A DNA stretch of 64,000 nt from Promicromonospora sukumoe 327MFSha3.1 (GTDB lineage Bacteria; Actinomycetota; Actinomycetes; Actinomycetales; Cellulomonadaceae): positions 930,001-994,000 of the forward strand of contig NZ_ARQM01000011.1 in NCBI RefSeq assembly GCF_000385135.1, in the 5' to 3' direction. Positions 23,246 to 31,462 of the stretch are shown here, one piece after another; position 1 is the first letter of the stretch, and every line of letters starts with the position of its first letter. The notes beneath the pieces were generated by a model, which was given only the letters and a program-made list of their open reading frames with translations, was not told where the DNA came from and did not search any database. Made by a program: the position numbers and the translations under genes.

Positions 23246-24388
23246 ATGAGCACCATCACCACTGACGTGGTCGTCGTCGGGCTGGGCGGGTTCGGGAGCG
23301 CCGCGCTCTGGCGGCTCGCCGAGCGCGGCGTCTCCGTGGCCGGGATCGACCGCTTCGACATCGGGCACAACCTCGGGTCCTCGCACGGCGCGACGCGGCT
23401 GTTCCGGGTCGCCTGCATGGAGCACCCCGGTCTCGCCGCGGTGGCCCGCAAGTCGCTGGACCTGTGGACCGGGCTGGGGGAGCGGTACGGCGAGAGCTAC
23501 GTGGAGCAGACCGGCTGCCTGAGCGTCGGGAGCCCGGCGTCGCTGCCGGTCCGGGGCACGACGGCGGCGGCCGAGGCGGCCGGCGTCGAGGTGCACCACC
23601 TGGCGCACGACGAGCTGGTGCGCCGGTTCCCGCAGTACGCCGGCCTGGACGAGCGGACGGTCGGCGTGTTCGACCCCGAGGGCGGGTTGTGCTTCCCCGA
23701 GCGGAACGTCCGAGCCCAGGTCCGGGCCGCGGCCGAGGCGGGCGCCCAGGTGTACCCGGGCACGCGCGTGACGTCGGTGGAGCTCGTGGACGGCGGCGTG
23801 CGCGTGACCACGCCGACCGTCGTCTTCGAGGCCGCGCAGGCGGTCGTCACGGCCGGGGCCTGGAACGCCAAGCTGCTGCCCGACCTGCCGCTGCGGCCCC
23901 GCCGCACCCCGCTGTACTGGTTCGCGCCCAAGGAAGGCGCCACGCAGCCGTTCGACCTGGCGGCCTTCCCGTCGTTCATCTACGAGCTCGCCGACGGGCG
24001 CGGCCTGTGGGGCCACGGGAGCGGTGACGGCTTCCACATCAAGATCGGGCTCAGCGACCACGGGCACGACGACACCGACCCCGACGAGCTGGACCGGTAC
24101 ATCCACCCGCGGCGCGACGTCGACCGCCTGGCCGAGACGGTCGCTGCGGCGTTCCCGCAGGTGGACCCGGTCCCGGTCAAGGCGATCCCGTGCATGATCA
24201 CCAACTCGCCGGACGAGCTGTTCCTCGTGGGCCGCCCCGGCGGCGACCCGCGCCTGGTCATGGCCGGCGGGGACAGCGGGCACGGGTTCAAGCACGTCGC
24301 GGGCGTGGGCGAGCTGCTGGCGCAGATCGCCGTCGGCGAGCAGACCTACGGCGACGTGAGCTTCATGGACCCGGACCGGTTCGCGTGA
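23246..24388 (+). CDS. solA: Monomeric sarcosine oxidase / N-methyltryptophan oxidase-like flavoenzyme
   Basis: 380 aa. The N-terminal dinucleotide motif is VVVVGLGGFGSAALWRLAERG (about 7-27). GSSHGATRLFRVACMEHP (about 49-66) is the SolA/MSOX signature region. AIPCMITNSPDELFLVG near residue 315 holds the Cys that covalently binds FAD in this family. These oxidases demethylate sarcosine or N-methyl amino acids with O2, giving formaldehyde and H2O2. The gene has its own leaderless-type promoter, so it may be independent of the sugar operon. The gene symbol reflects family resemblance only. Confidence 0.85.
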   Translation: MSTITTDVVVVGLGGFGSAALWRLAERGVSVAGIDRFDIGHNLGSSHGATRLFRVACMEHPGLAAVARKSLDLWTGLGERYGESYVEQTGCLSVGSPASLPVRGTTAAAEAAGVEVHHLAHDELVRRFPQYAGLDERTVGVFDPEGGLCFPERNVRAQVRAAAEAGAQVYPGTRVTSVELVDGGVRVTTPTVVFEAAQAVVTAGAWNAKLLPDLPLRPRRTPLYWFAPKEGATQPFDLAAFPSFIYELADGRGLWGHGSGDGFHIKIGLSDHGHDDTDPDELDRYIHPRRDVDRLAETVAAAFPQVDPVPVKAIPCMITNSPDELFLVGRPGGDPRLVMAGGDSGHGFKHVAGVGELLAQIAVGEQTYGDVSFMDPDRFA

Positions 24389-24431
24389 AGAATGGCACCG
24401 AGCACCCCCTGACATGCGGAAAGATGCGCGC

Positions 24432-24947
24432 ATGAGGTTCGAGTATTTTGCGGCCCCCGACGACGAGACGGCGGCCCTGACGATCGACGGCGGAGAGATC
24501 GACGGAGCCGTGGGATCCCACGTGGTCGACCCCGCCTCCGTGCTGGGCCAGCTGGAGCGGCTGCTCGGCGGCCCCCGGGGTGACGACGGCCTGCGCAGCG
24601 CCCAGCTCGTGGCCGAGAGCCCGGACGGCGCCCGGCTGCTGATCCGGCTTTCCAACCACCTGGTCACCTTGTTCGGCATGGTGCGACCCACCACGCTGGA
24701 TGACGTCGTCAAGCACTGGTCCCTCTCGCGGCGCTTCCGCCGGGCTGAGCCCGAGGACCTGCACGCCTTCGCCACCGGCCTGCACGAGCTGTGCAAGGGC
24801 AGCGGCAAGCGCGTGTACTGCCGCGCGACCGCGGACGAGAGCGAGCTGGCCGCGGCGATGGCCCCGGCCGGGTCGGCCCCTGCGGGAGAAGCCGGGGCGG
24901 ACGGGGCGGACCCGGCCGAGCCCAAGCCCCTGCCCCGGCGGCGCTGA
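24432..24947 (+). CDS. Hypothetical protein
   Basis: 171 aa from the ATG at 24432, which has GGAAAG eight bases upstream; an in-frame ATG at 24414 lacks a site. I do not recognise the family. The first 125 residues look like a compact alpha/beta domain (MRFEYFAAPDDETAALTIDG; LIRLSNHLVTLFGMVRP; DDVVKHWSLSRRFRRAEPED), with two Cys (ELCKG and VYCRA). The last 40 residues are a low-complexity Ala/Gly/Pro tail ending PKPLPRRR. There is no signal peptide or membrane helix. It lies between the sarcosine-oxidase-like gene and a secreted lectin protein. Confidence 0.7.
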   Translation: MRFEYFAAPDDETAALTIDGGEIDGAVGSHVVDPASVLGQLERLLGGPRGDDGLRSAQLVAESPDGARLLIRLSNHLVTLFGMVRPTTLDDVVKHWSLSRRFRRAEPEDLHAFATGLHELCKGSGKRVYCRATADESELAAAMAPAGSAPAGEAGADGADPAEPKPLPRRR

Positions 24948-24961
24948 TAGGGGTTTTTACC

Positions 24962-24977
24962 TACTGACAGGTTAGTA
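24962..24977. promoter_or_regulatory. Operator-like palindrome upstream of the secreted lectin gene
   Basis: TACTGAC-AG-GTTAGTA pairs at six of seven positions. It follows a T-run (TTTTTAC) about 64 bases before the ATG at 25041, in the promoter area, and may be the binding site of an unidentified regulator. Confidence 0.4.
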
Positions 24978-25040
24978 AGTGGCTCGGTAGGGTGAGGCGC
25001 CGCCGCGACGACGCGGCGCCAGACCCTGCCGGAGGCTGCC

Positions 25041-27221
25041 ATGTCACGTGTTCGGAAGGTGGTCGGCGCACTGAGCGCCGTCCTGCTCGCCGGTCTGCTG
25101 GGGGTGGTCGCGTCACCCGGCGCGACCGCCGCCTCCACCGGAACGATCGTCGGCTCGGCCAGCGGCCGGTGCCTCGACGTGACCGAGGGATCGACCGCCA
25201 ACGGCAACCGGCCCCAGATCTGGGACTGCACGTCGAACAACGCCAACCAGACCTGGACCTTCGCGGACGACGGCTCCGTGCGCGGGCTCGGCAAGTGCCT
25301 CGACGTCGCCGACGGCTCGACGGCGAACGGCGCCGTCGTCCACCTCTGGGACTGCTACTCCTCGCTCGCGAGCCAGAAGTGGTCCTTGACCGCGGCCGGC
25401 GACCTGGTCAACCAGGCCGCGAACAAGTGCCTGGACGTCACGGGCGGCGCGACGGCGAACGGGACCAAGGTGCAGCTCTGGACCTGCACCGGAGCCGCCA
25501 ACCAGAAGTGGACGCACAACGGAGGGTCCGGGCCCGGTCCCGACCCGGACGCCGTGCTCCCGGACCCGGCCAACCCCGACCTCGGCCCGAACGTGGCGGT
25601 CTTCGACACCTCCATGTCCGACGCCGCGGTCCAGGCCAAGCTGAACAGCGTCTTCGACGCCCAGGAGACCAACCAGTTCGGCCCGCAGCGCCACGCCATG
25701 CTGTTCTACCCGGGCTCCTACGACGTCGACGCCAACGTCGGCTTCTTCACCCAGGTCGCGGGCCTGGGCCTGGTGCCCGACGACGTGAACATCAACGGCC
25801 ACGTGCACGTCGAGGCCGACTGGTGGCCGGACGGCTCGCAGAACGCCACGCAGAACTTCTGGCGCTCCGCCGAGGGGCTGTCCGTCACGCCCGGCGACGG
25901 CAACGACCGGTGGTCCGTGTCCCAGGCCGCGCCCTACCGGCGCATGCACCTGCGCGGCGGTCTCGCCCTGTCCGACGGCGGCTGGTCGTCCGGCGGGTTC
26001 ATCGCCGACTCGAAGATCGACGGCCAGATCAACTCCGGCACCCAGCAGCAGTTCCTGACCCGCAACTCCGCGATGGGCAGCTGGACCGGGTCCAACTGGA
26101 ACCAGGTGTTCGTGGGCAGCACGGGGGCGCCGTCGAACAGCTTCCCGAACCCGCCCTACACGACCATCGCCGCGACCCCGAAGGTCGCGGAGAAGCCGTA
26201 CCTCTACGTCGACGACAACGGCTCCTACCGGGTGTTCGTCCCGGCCGTGCGGTCCGGCTCGGTCGGCACCACCTGGGCCAACGGCGACCCGGCCGGGCGG
26301 TCGCTGCCGATCGCCGACTTCCAGGTGGTGCGGCCCGGCGACTCCGCGGCCAGCATGAACGCGGCCCTCGCCGCCGGCAAGAACCTGCTGGTCACCCCCG
26401 GCACCTACCCGATCAACCAGACGCTCCAGGTCAACCGCGCCGACACCGTGGTGCTGGGGCTGGGCCTGGCGACCTTCGTGCCGCAGGGCGGCATCGACGC
26501 CATGCGGGTGGCCGACGTCGACGGCGTGCGCCTGGCCGGCATCATGTTCGACGCCGGGACCGGCGGCTCGAACGTGCTGCTGCAGGTGGGCCCGGCCGGC
26601 TCGTCCGCGGACCACGCGGCCAACCCGACGGTGCTGTCCGACGTGTTCATCCGGGTCGGCGGCTCGGTCGCCGGCAAGGCCGTGGTGAGCATGGAGGTCA
26701 ACAGCGACGACGTGATCGGCGACCACGCCTGGATCTGGCGCGCCGACCACGGCAACGGTGGCACGGTGGGCTGGAACATCAACACCGGTCGCAACGGCCT
26801 GATCGTCAACGGCGACGACGTGACGATGTACGGCCTGTTCGTCGAGCACTACCAGCAGTACCAGACCATCTGGAACGGCGAGCGCGGGCGCACGTACTTC
26901 TACCAGAACGAGATGCCGTACGACCCGCCGAACCAGGCCGCGTACATGAACGGCTCCACCGAGGGCTGGGCCGCGTACAAGGTGGGCGACGCCGTGACCG
27001 ACCACCAGGCCTGGGGGCTCGGCAGCTACGCGTTCTTCAACGTGAACCCGGCGGTGGCGAACGCGCGGGCCTTCGAGGTGCCGGTCCGGTCGGGCGTGCG
27101 GTTCCACAACATGGTGACCGTGTCGCTGGGCGGGGTGGGCACCATCCGGCGGGTCATCAACAACACGGGGGAGACGGTGAACTCCGGTCGGCAGGTGACG
27201 TACCTGACGACGGGGCCGTGA
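25041..27221 (+). CDS. Secreted ricin-type lectin plus parallel beta-helix protein
   Basis: 726 aa with a Sec signal (cleavage near GATAAS, about residue 34). Residues 35-160 form one ricin B lectin domain with three repeats, each with a CLDVxxGxTANGxxxxxWxC pattern and closing QxW (QTWTF, QKWSL, QKWTH). A Gly/Pro linker follows. Residues 185-720 begin NVAVFDTSMSDAAVQAKLNS, and later ADTVVLGLGLATFVPQGG and GWNINTGRNGLIVNGDDVTM give beta-helix rungs like those of GH55-type and pectate-lyase-like proteins. It probably binds and perhaps cleaves a polysaccharide outside the cell. The catalytic family is not certain. GGAGG lies seven bases before the start. Confidence 0.8.
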   Translation: MSRVRKVVGALSAVLLAGLLGVVASPGATAASTGTIVGSASGRCLDVTEGSTANGNRPQIWDCTSNNANQTWTFADDGSVRGLGKCLDVADGSTANGAVVHLWDCYSSLASQKWSLTAAGDLVNQAANKCLDVTGGATANGTKVQLWTCTGAANQKWTHNGGSGPGPDPDAVLPDPANPDLGPNVAVFDTSMSDAAVQAKLNSVFDAQETNQFGPQRHAMLFYPGSYDVDANVGFFTQVAGLGLVPDDVNINGHVHVEADWWPDGSQNATQNFWRSAEGLSVTPGDGNDRWSVSQAAPYRRMHLRGGLALSDGGWSSGGFIADSKIDGQINSGTQQQFLTRNSAMGSWTGSNWNQVFVGSTGAPSNSFPNPPYTTIAATPKVAEKPYLYVDDNGSYRVFVPAVRSGSVGTTWANGDPAGRSLPIADFQVVRPGDSAASMNAALAAGKNLLVTPGTYPINQTLQVNRADTVVLGLGLATFVPQGGIDAMRVADVDGVRLAGIMFDAGTGGSNVLLQVGPAGSSADHAANPTVLSDVFIRVGGSVAGKAVVSMEVNSDDVIGDHAWIWRADHGNGGTVGWNINTGRNGLIVNGDDVTMYGLFVEHYQQYQTIWNGERGRTYFYQNEMPYDPPNQAAYMNGSTEGWAAYKVGDAVTDHQAWGLGSYAFFNVNPAVANARAFEVPVRSGVRFHNMVTVSLGGVGTIRRVINNTGETVNSGRQVTYLTTGP

Positions 27222-27269
27222 CCCGGACCGGTGCGGGGCCGGGGACCGGGTCCCGCTGACGGCTTCCCC

Positions 27270-27329
27270 TTTGAGGCCTAAGTTTCTTCGCTTTGAGCCC
27301 GCTCAAAGCGAAGAAACTTAGGCCTCAAA
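27270..27329. repeat. Near-perfect long intergenic palindrome, family A
   Basis: Arms 27270-27298 and 27301-27329 pair perfectly over 29 bases, with only CC between them. The core CCTAAGTTTCTTCGCTTT recurs in a second hairpin at 35645-35712. It lies 49 bases after the lectin gene stop and could terminate it, but the shared sequence and length suggest a repeated palindromic element. Confidence 0.8.
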
Positions 27330-27379
27330 CGCGTCTGCGGACGGGGCTTCGAGGGCGGCGCGGCCGCGAGGGGCAAGTT

Positions 27380-27429
27380 TTGGACTTGTGGGTCCAATTT
27401 ATGAGGTTCACAGTGGACCGCACAGTCCA
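27380..27429. promoter_or_regulatory. Two TGGAC-N6-GTCCA operators upstream of the epoxide-hydrolase operon
   Basis: TTGGAC-TTGTGG-GTCCAA (27380-27397) and TGGAC-CGCACA-GTCCA (27414-27429) share the same half-sites and spacing; their centres are 33 bases apart, about three helical turns. A third copy lies at 29691-29706 in front of the TetR gene, so that repressor very likely controls both promoters. Confidence 0.7.
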
Positions 27430-27448
27430 GTCAAGGAGAGAAGCCCAC

Positions 27449-27874
27449 ATGTCCAGCAGCACCGGCACCGCCACCGGCACCACCACCGGAACGGAGCGGG
27501 AGGCGCGCAACGGCGCCCTCGTGCGTGATTTCGTCGCCGCCTTCGAGAAGCAGGACGCCGCCCTGCTCGGGTCCTGGTTCGCGGACGACATCGTCTTCGA
27601 GAACTACGGCGACCCCGTCGTCCGCGGCCGCGCCGACCTCGTCGCGATGTGGGCGGGGGTGTTCCGCAGCTTCGCCGACGTCCGGTTCGAGACGCTGCAC
27701 CAGGCGGTCGACGGCGACGTCGTCATCGCCGAGCAGGTGCACGGCCTGGCCCTGGCGGGCGGGCCGCTCGCGCCGATCAAGAACCTCGCGGTCTACGAGA
27801 TCCGCGACGGGAAGATCGCCGCCTGGCGCGACTACACCAACCCGCTGGAGGCCAAGCGCCTCCTGGGCCTCTGA
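27449..27874 (+). CDS. NTF2-fold (SnoaL-like) protein
   Basis: 141 aa. An initial Thr/Ser/Gly-rich stretch is followed by the fold: VRDFVAAFEKQDAALLGSWFADDIVFENYGD (about 25-55), VVRGRADLVAMW, and the C-terminal VYEIRDGKIAAWRDYTNPLEA. This pattern is close to limonene-1,2-epoxide-hydrolase-like and SnoaL_2 proteins (hydrolases, isomerases or binding proteins of small hydrophobic compounds). The start at 27449 follows AAGGAGAG; an upstream reading to 27293 crosses the operators. First gene of the TetR-controlled operon. Confidence 0.85.
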   Translation: MSSSTGTATGTTTGTEREARNGALVRDFVAAFEKQDAALLGSWFADDIVFENYGDPVVRGRADLVAMWAGVFRSFADVRFETLHQAVDGDVVIAEQVHGLALAGGPLAPIKNLAVYEIRDGKIAAWRDYTNPLEAKRLLGL

Positions 27875-27897
27875 CCGGCGTGCGGAAGGGAAGACCC

Positions 27898-28368
27898 ATG
27901 AGAGACCTGGAGACCCTGAACGCGATCGAGGACATCCGCCGCGTCGAGGCGCGCTACGCCCGGTACGCCGACCAGAAGCGCTGGCGGGACCTTGCCGGCC
28001 TGTTCGCCGACGACGGCTGGTTCCGCTCCCTCGACGTGGACGGCGACGAGATCGTGCACATGGTGGGTCCCGCCGAGATCGCGGAGCAGCTCGGCGCCCA
28101 CAACTCCGGCGACGTGCAGCCCCTGCACCAGCTGTTCACGCACGAGATCGACGTCGAGTCCGCCGACACCGCGTCCGCGGTCTGGGCGATGTCCGACCTG
28201 ATCTTCCGGGGCGACAGCGCGATCCCCACGCCCGCCCCGGGCGACGCCCTGCCGCCGTTCCGCACCATGCGCGGCTGGGGCCACTACCACGTCACCTACC
28301 GCAGGGTCGACGGCGAGTGGCGCATCGCCACCCGCACCCAGACCCGCACCCGGCTGGAGTTCGCATGA
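27898..28368 (+). CDS. SnoaL_4-type NTF2-fold protein
   Basis: 156 aa. EDIRRVEARYARYADQKRWRDLAGLFADDGWF (about 10-41) is the typical opening of the SnoaL-like dehydratase/dioxygenase-beta-like group. GHYHVTYRRVDGEWRIATRTQTRTRLEF closes the cone-shaped fold. Both Asp and His residues line the likely pocket (LFADD; GDVQPLHQLFTHEI). A purine-rich GGAAGGGAAG site lies upstream. Its role is probably a dehydration, isomerisation or hydration step in the same route as the epoxide hydrolase, whose upstream in-frame ATG overlaps this stop. Confidence 0.85.
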   Translation: MRDLETLNAIEDIRRVEARYARYADQKRWRDLAGLFADDGWFRSLDVDGDEIVHMVGPAEIAEQLGAHNSGDVQPLHQLFTHEIDVESADTASAVWAMSDLIFRGDSAIPTPAPGDALPPFRTMRGWGHYHVTYRRVDGEWRIATRTQTRTRLEFA

Positions 28369-28406
28369 CGAGCTCGCCGGCACCCGACCCCCGAAGGAGC
28401 AGCACC

Positions 28407-29657
28407 GTGTCTGACGCCCAGAAGACCGACACCGTGAAGACCGACCTCGAGCAGCACCGGTTCACCGTCTCGATCCCCCAGGAGACGATCGACGACCTCA
28501 AGGACCGCCTGCGCAACACCCGCTGGCCCGCCGACATCGACGAGAACGACGGCTACTACGGCACCAGCCAGGCCTACATGAAGGAGCTCGTCGCCTACTG
28601 GCTCGACGAGTTCGACTGGCGCAAGGCCGAGCGCGCGCTGAACGAGGCGAACCAGTACCGCGTCACGGTCGACGGCACGCCGATCCACTTCGTGAAGCAG
28701 GACGGCGTGGGGCCGGCCCCGATCCCGCTGGTCATGAGCCACGGCTGGCCCTGGAGCTACCGCGAGTGGTCCAAGGTGATCGGGCCGCTCACCGACCCCG
28801 CGGCGCACGGCGGCGACCCGGCCGACGCGTTCGACGTCATCGTGCCCTCGCTGGCGGGCTTCGGGTTCTCGACCCCGGCGGGTCGCCCGGACATGAACTT
28901 CTGGAAGATGGCGGAGCTCTGGCACAAGCTGATGACCGAGCACCTCGGCCACGAGAAGTACGCCGCCGCCGGGGCCGACTACGGTGCCCTGGTCACGAGC
29001 CAGCTCGGCCACGAGTACGCGAAGGACCTGTACGGCATCTGGCTGGGCCACGCCATCCACCTGGACCTCTTCCAGGGTGAGCGGCCGTGGGACCTGACCG
29101 GCGGCGCGACGGTGCCGCCCGGCGCGTCCGACGAGATCAGGGACGGCATCCTCACCTTCCAGGACCGGTACGCGTCGCACGTCGCGGTGCACATCCTCGA
29201 CAACCAGAACCTCGCCTACGGGCTCGCGGACTCACCGGTGGGGATGCTGTCCTGGATCCTGCGCCGGTGGACCAAGTGGAGCGAGTCGAACGGCGACGTC
29301 GAGAGCGTCTTCCCGCGGGAGCACCTGATCACGAACGCGACGATCTGGTGGGTCACGAACTCGATCACCAGCTCGATCCGGTCCTACGTCAACGCGAACC
29401 GGTACCCGTGGACGCCGTCGCACGACCGCACCCCGATCATCGAGGCGCCCACCGGGCTCACCTTCCTCGGCAACGAGAACCCGCCCGGGGTGAGCACCGA
29501 GCAGCGGGTCCAGGCGTTCCTCGACGACCCCGCCGAGAAGCCCTGGTACAACCCGACCTACCTCAAGGCGCACGAGCACGGCGGGCACTTCACGCCGTGG
29601 GAGAACCCCGAGGCGGTCGTCGAGGACATCCGCGCGACGTTCCGCCCGCTCCGGTGA
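28407..29657 (+). CDS. Epoxide hydrolase (EHN domain plus alpha/beta-hydrolase)
   Basis: 416 aa from the GTG at 28407, chosen for AAGGAG seven bases upstream; an in-frame ATG at 28365 overlaps the previous stop. The N-terminal EHN domain (about 15-120) has VSIPQETIDDLKDRLRNTRW. The hydrolase domain has the oxyanion motif MSHGWPWSYREW (about 118), the nucleophile Asp in GADYGALVTSQLG (about 195), and the catalytic His in HEHGGHFTPWENPE near residue 390. It resembles microsomal-type/juvenile-hormone epoxide hydrolases, which open epoxides to diols. No signal peptide, so cytoplasmic. Confidence 0.9.
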   Translation: MSDAQKTDTVKTDLEQHRFTVSIPQETIDDLKDRLRNTRWPADIDENDGYYGTSQAYMKELVAYWLDEFDWRKAERALNEANQYRVTVDGTPIHFVKQDGVGPAPIPLVMSHGWPWSYREWSKVIGPLTDPAAHGGDPADAFDVIVPSLAGFGFSTPAGRPDMNFWKMAELWHKLMTEHLGHEKYAAAGADYGALVTSQLGHEYAKDLYGIWLGHAIHLDLFQGERPWDLTGGATVPPGASDEIRDGILTFQDRYASHVAVHILDNQNLAYGLADSPVGMLSWILRRWTKWSESNGDVESVFPREHLITNATIWWVTNSITSSIRSYVNANRYPWTPSHDRTPIIEAPTGLTFLGNENPPGVSTEQRVQAFLDDPAEKPWYNPTYLKAHEHGGHFTPWENPEAVVEDIRATFRPLR

Positions 29658-29661
29658 GCAC

Positions 29662-29705
29662 GGACGCCACGGTCCGCCGCCCGGCGGGGCTGGACCGTGG
29701 CGTCC
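29662..29705. terminator. 14-base inverted repeat between epoxide hydrolase and tetR
   Basis: GGACGCCACGGTCC (29662-29675) pairs perfectly with GGACCGTGGCGTCC (29692-29705) around a 16-base GC-rich loop that itself can fold. It starts four bases after the stop and is a likely terminator. Its right arm coincides with the TetR-type operator. Confidence 0.6.
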
Positions 29706-29706
29706 A
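29691..29706. promoter_or_regulatory. Third TGGAC-N6-GTCCA operator, in the tetR promoter
   Basis: TGGAC-CGTGGC-GTCCA has the same half-sites and spacing as the two sites before 27449. It covers the -35 region of the TAGCCT -10 hexamer at 29724-29729, so binding would block tetR transcription (autorepression). Confidence 0.65.
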
Positions 29707-29723
29707 GTCGTCCCTGATCCCAC

Positions 29724-29729
29724 TAGCCT
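29724..29729 (+). promoter_or_regulatory. -10 hexamer of a probable leaderless promoter
   Basis: TAGCCT ends six bases before the ATG at 29736. Confidence 0.5.
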
Positions 29730-29735
29730 GAGGAC

Positions 29736-30344
29736 ATGACCATGCGGACGACGGCGCGGGGCGCCGCCACGAGGCAGCGGCTGGTGTCGGGGGCGGCGCT
29801 GCTGATGCGCGAGCAGGGCGCGGCGGAGACCAACCTCGACCAGGTGCTGCGGGCGACGTCGACGAGCAAGAGCCAGCTCTTCCACTACTTCCCGGACGGC
29901 CGCGCCGGGCTGCTGGTCGCGGTGACCAGCTACGAGGCGGAACAGGTCATCGACGCGCAGCGCCCCTACCTCGACGACCTGTCGACGGCGGCGAGCTGGA
30001 GCGAGTGGCGTGGCGCCGTCCTGCGGCACTACGTCGAGCTCGGCGAGCGGTGTCCCATGGGGTCGCTGACCTCCGAGCTGGGCATGTCCTCCCCGGAGGC
30101 CCGCAACATCGTCAACGACCTCTACGACCGCTGGGAGGGGGCGCTGATGGCCGGCGTGCAGGCCATGATCGTGAACGGGGCCGTACGGCCCGACCTGCCG
30201 GTGCGCGACACGGCCCGGAGCATCCTCACCGCCGTCCAGGGCGGGGTCGTGCTGCTGCGCGCCACCGGGCGCCTCTCCTACCTGGAGACCACGCTGGACA
30301 CGACGCTCGAGCCGCTGCTCGGCGCCCCGGCGGACGCCGCGTGA
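29736..30344 (+). CDS. TetR-family repressor, LmrA/YxaF type
   Basis: 202 aa. The DNA-binding domain spans about residues 8-60, with TNLDQVLRATSTSKSQLFHYFPDGRAGLL as helix-turn-helix. The C-terminal half has the GERCPMGSLTSELGMSSPEARNIV block that marks the LmrA/YxaF branch, and a helical ligand pocket. Members repress neighbouring detoxification or efflux genes and respond to hydrophobic small molecules. Three matching palindromes (27380, 27414, 29691) give it a clear local regulon. It is coupled to the monooxygenase gene by a GTGA overlap. Confidence 0.92.
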   Translation: MTMRTTARGAATRQRLVSGAALLMREQGAAETNLDQVLRATSTSKSQLFHYFPDGRAGLLVAVTSYEAEQVIDAQRPYLDDLSTAASWSEWRGAVLRHYVELGERCPMGSLTSELGMSSPEARNIVNDLYDRWEGALMAGVQAMIVNGAVRPDLPVRDTARSILTAVQGGVVLLRATGRLSYLETTLDTTLEPLLGAPADAA

Positions 30345-31453
30345 GCGCGCCGCGTCCCGCTCCGGACGGCCGGAGGGTCCTCGTCGTGGGCGCAGGCGTC
30401 GCCGGCCTCGCCGTCGCGCGGGCCCTGCGCGGGTCGGGCGCGGAGGTCGAGGTGGTGGAGCGGGCCGCCGCCCCGGCCGTGGGCGGAGCGGGCATCTTCC
30501 TACCGGCCAACGCCGTCCGCGGGCTGCGCCTGCTGGGCCTCGAGGACGCCGTCCTGGGCTCGGCCGTGCCGATCGCCCGCCAGGAGGTGGCGGACCACCG
30601 CGGCCGGCTGCTCTACCAGGTGGGCACGGACAGCGTGTGGCAGGGCATCGCGCCGACCGTCGCCACCCACCGCGCGGCGCTCCACGCCGCCCTGCTCGAC
30701 GGCGCCGGGCACATCGGGATCCGCTGGGGCACCGGCCCGGCGTCGATCGTGCCGGACGGGCCGGAGGCCGACGTCACCCTCGACGACGGCACCTCGGGCC
30801 GCTACGACCTGGTCGTCGGTGCCGACGGCGCGCACTCGACGGTGCGCCGCCTCGTGTTCGGGGACGCCGGGCTGCGGCCCTCGGGGCTGCACGCGTGGCG
30901 GTTCCTCGCCCCGCGCGGGGACACCGAGGCCGTGTGGTCGTGCCGGCTCGGCCGCGGGGTCACGTTCCTGACCTTCCCGATCGGCCCGGACCTGGTCTAC
31001 CACTACCTGGACGCGAGCGCGGACGACGCCGGCGCGGGCCTGGACGGGCTCGTCGCCCGGTTCGGCGCGCCCGTCGCGGAGCTGGTCGCCGCGGCCACCG
31101 TGGCGCACAGCGGGCCGATCGAGGAGGTGTCGCTCGCGCCGTGGAGCAGGGGGCCGGTGCTGCTGGTCGGCGACGCGGCGCACGCCACGACGCCGAGCAT
31201 GGCGCAGGGCGCGGCGATGGCCTTCGAGGACGCCCTGGTGCTCGCCGACGTCCTGGGCCGCACGGCCTCGGTCCCCGACGCCCTGCGGGAGTACGAGGAG
31301 CGCCGGCGGCCGCGCGTCGAGCGGGTCCAGGAGCAGACCCGCCGCCGCGACCGGACGCGCGGCCTGCACCCGGCCGCGCGCAACGGGCTGCTGCGCGTGG
31401 CGGGCGAGCGGCTGTTCCGCGCGAACTACCGGGGCCTGCATCCGGCCCCCTGA
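30341..31453 (+). CDS. FAD-dependent aromatic-ring-type monooxygenase
   Basis: 370 aa. The N-terminal FAD motif is VLVVGAGVAGLAVARALRGSG (about 13-33). The DG motif region reads YDLVVGADGAHSTVRRL (about 148-164), and the second FAD motif VLLVGDAAHATTPSMAQGA lies near 277-295 (GD motif). This is the PHBH/UbiH-like class A flavoprotein layout using NAD(P)H and O2. The GTG start at 30341 overlaps the tetR stop, so both share a transcript. With the epoxide hydrolase and two NTF2-fold proteins it suggests oxidation of a small hydrophobic substrate. Confidence 0.88.
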   Translation: MSAPRPAPDGRRVLVVGAGVAGLAVARALRGSGAEVEVVERAAAPAVGGAGIFLPANAVRGLRLLGLEDAVLGSAVPIARQEVADHRGRLLYQVGTDSVWQGIAPTVATHRAALHAALLDGAGHIGIRWGTGPASIVPDGPEADVTLDDGTSGRYDLVVGADGAHSTVRRLVFGDAGLRPSGLHAWRFLAPRGDTEAVWSCRLGRGVTFLTFPIGPDLVYHYLDASADDAGAGLDGLVARFGAPVAELVAAATVAHSGPIEEVSLAPWSRGPVLLVGDAAHATTPSMAQGAAMAFEDALVLADVLGRTASVPDALREYEERRRPRVERVQEQTRRRDRTRGLHPAARNGLLRVAGERLFRANYRGLHPAP

Positions 31454-31462
31454 CCCGCGGGC

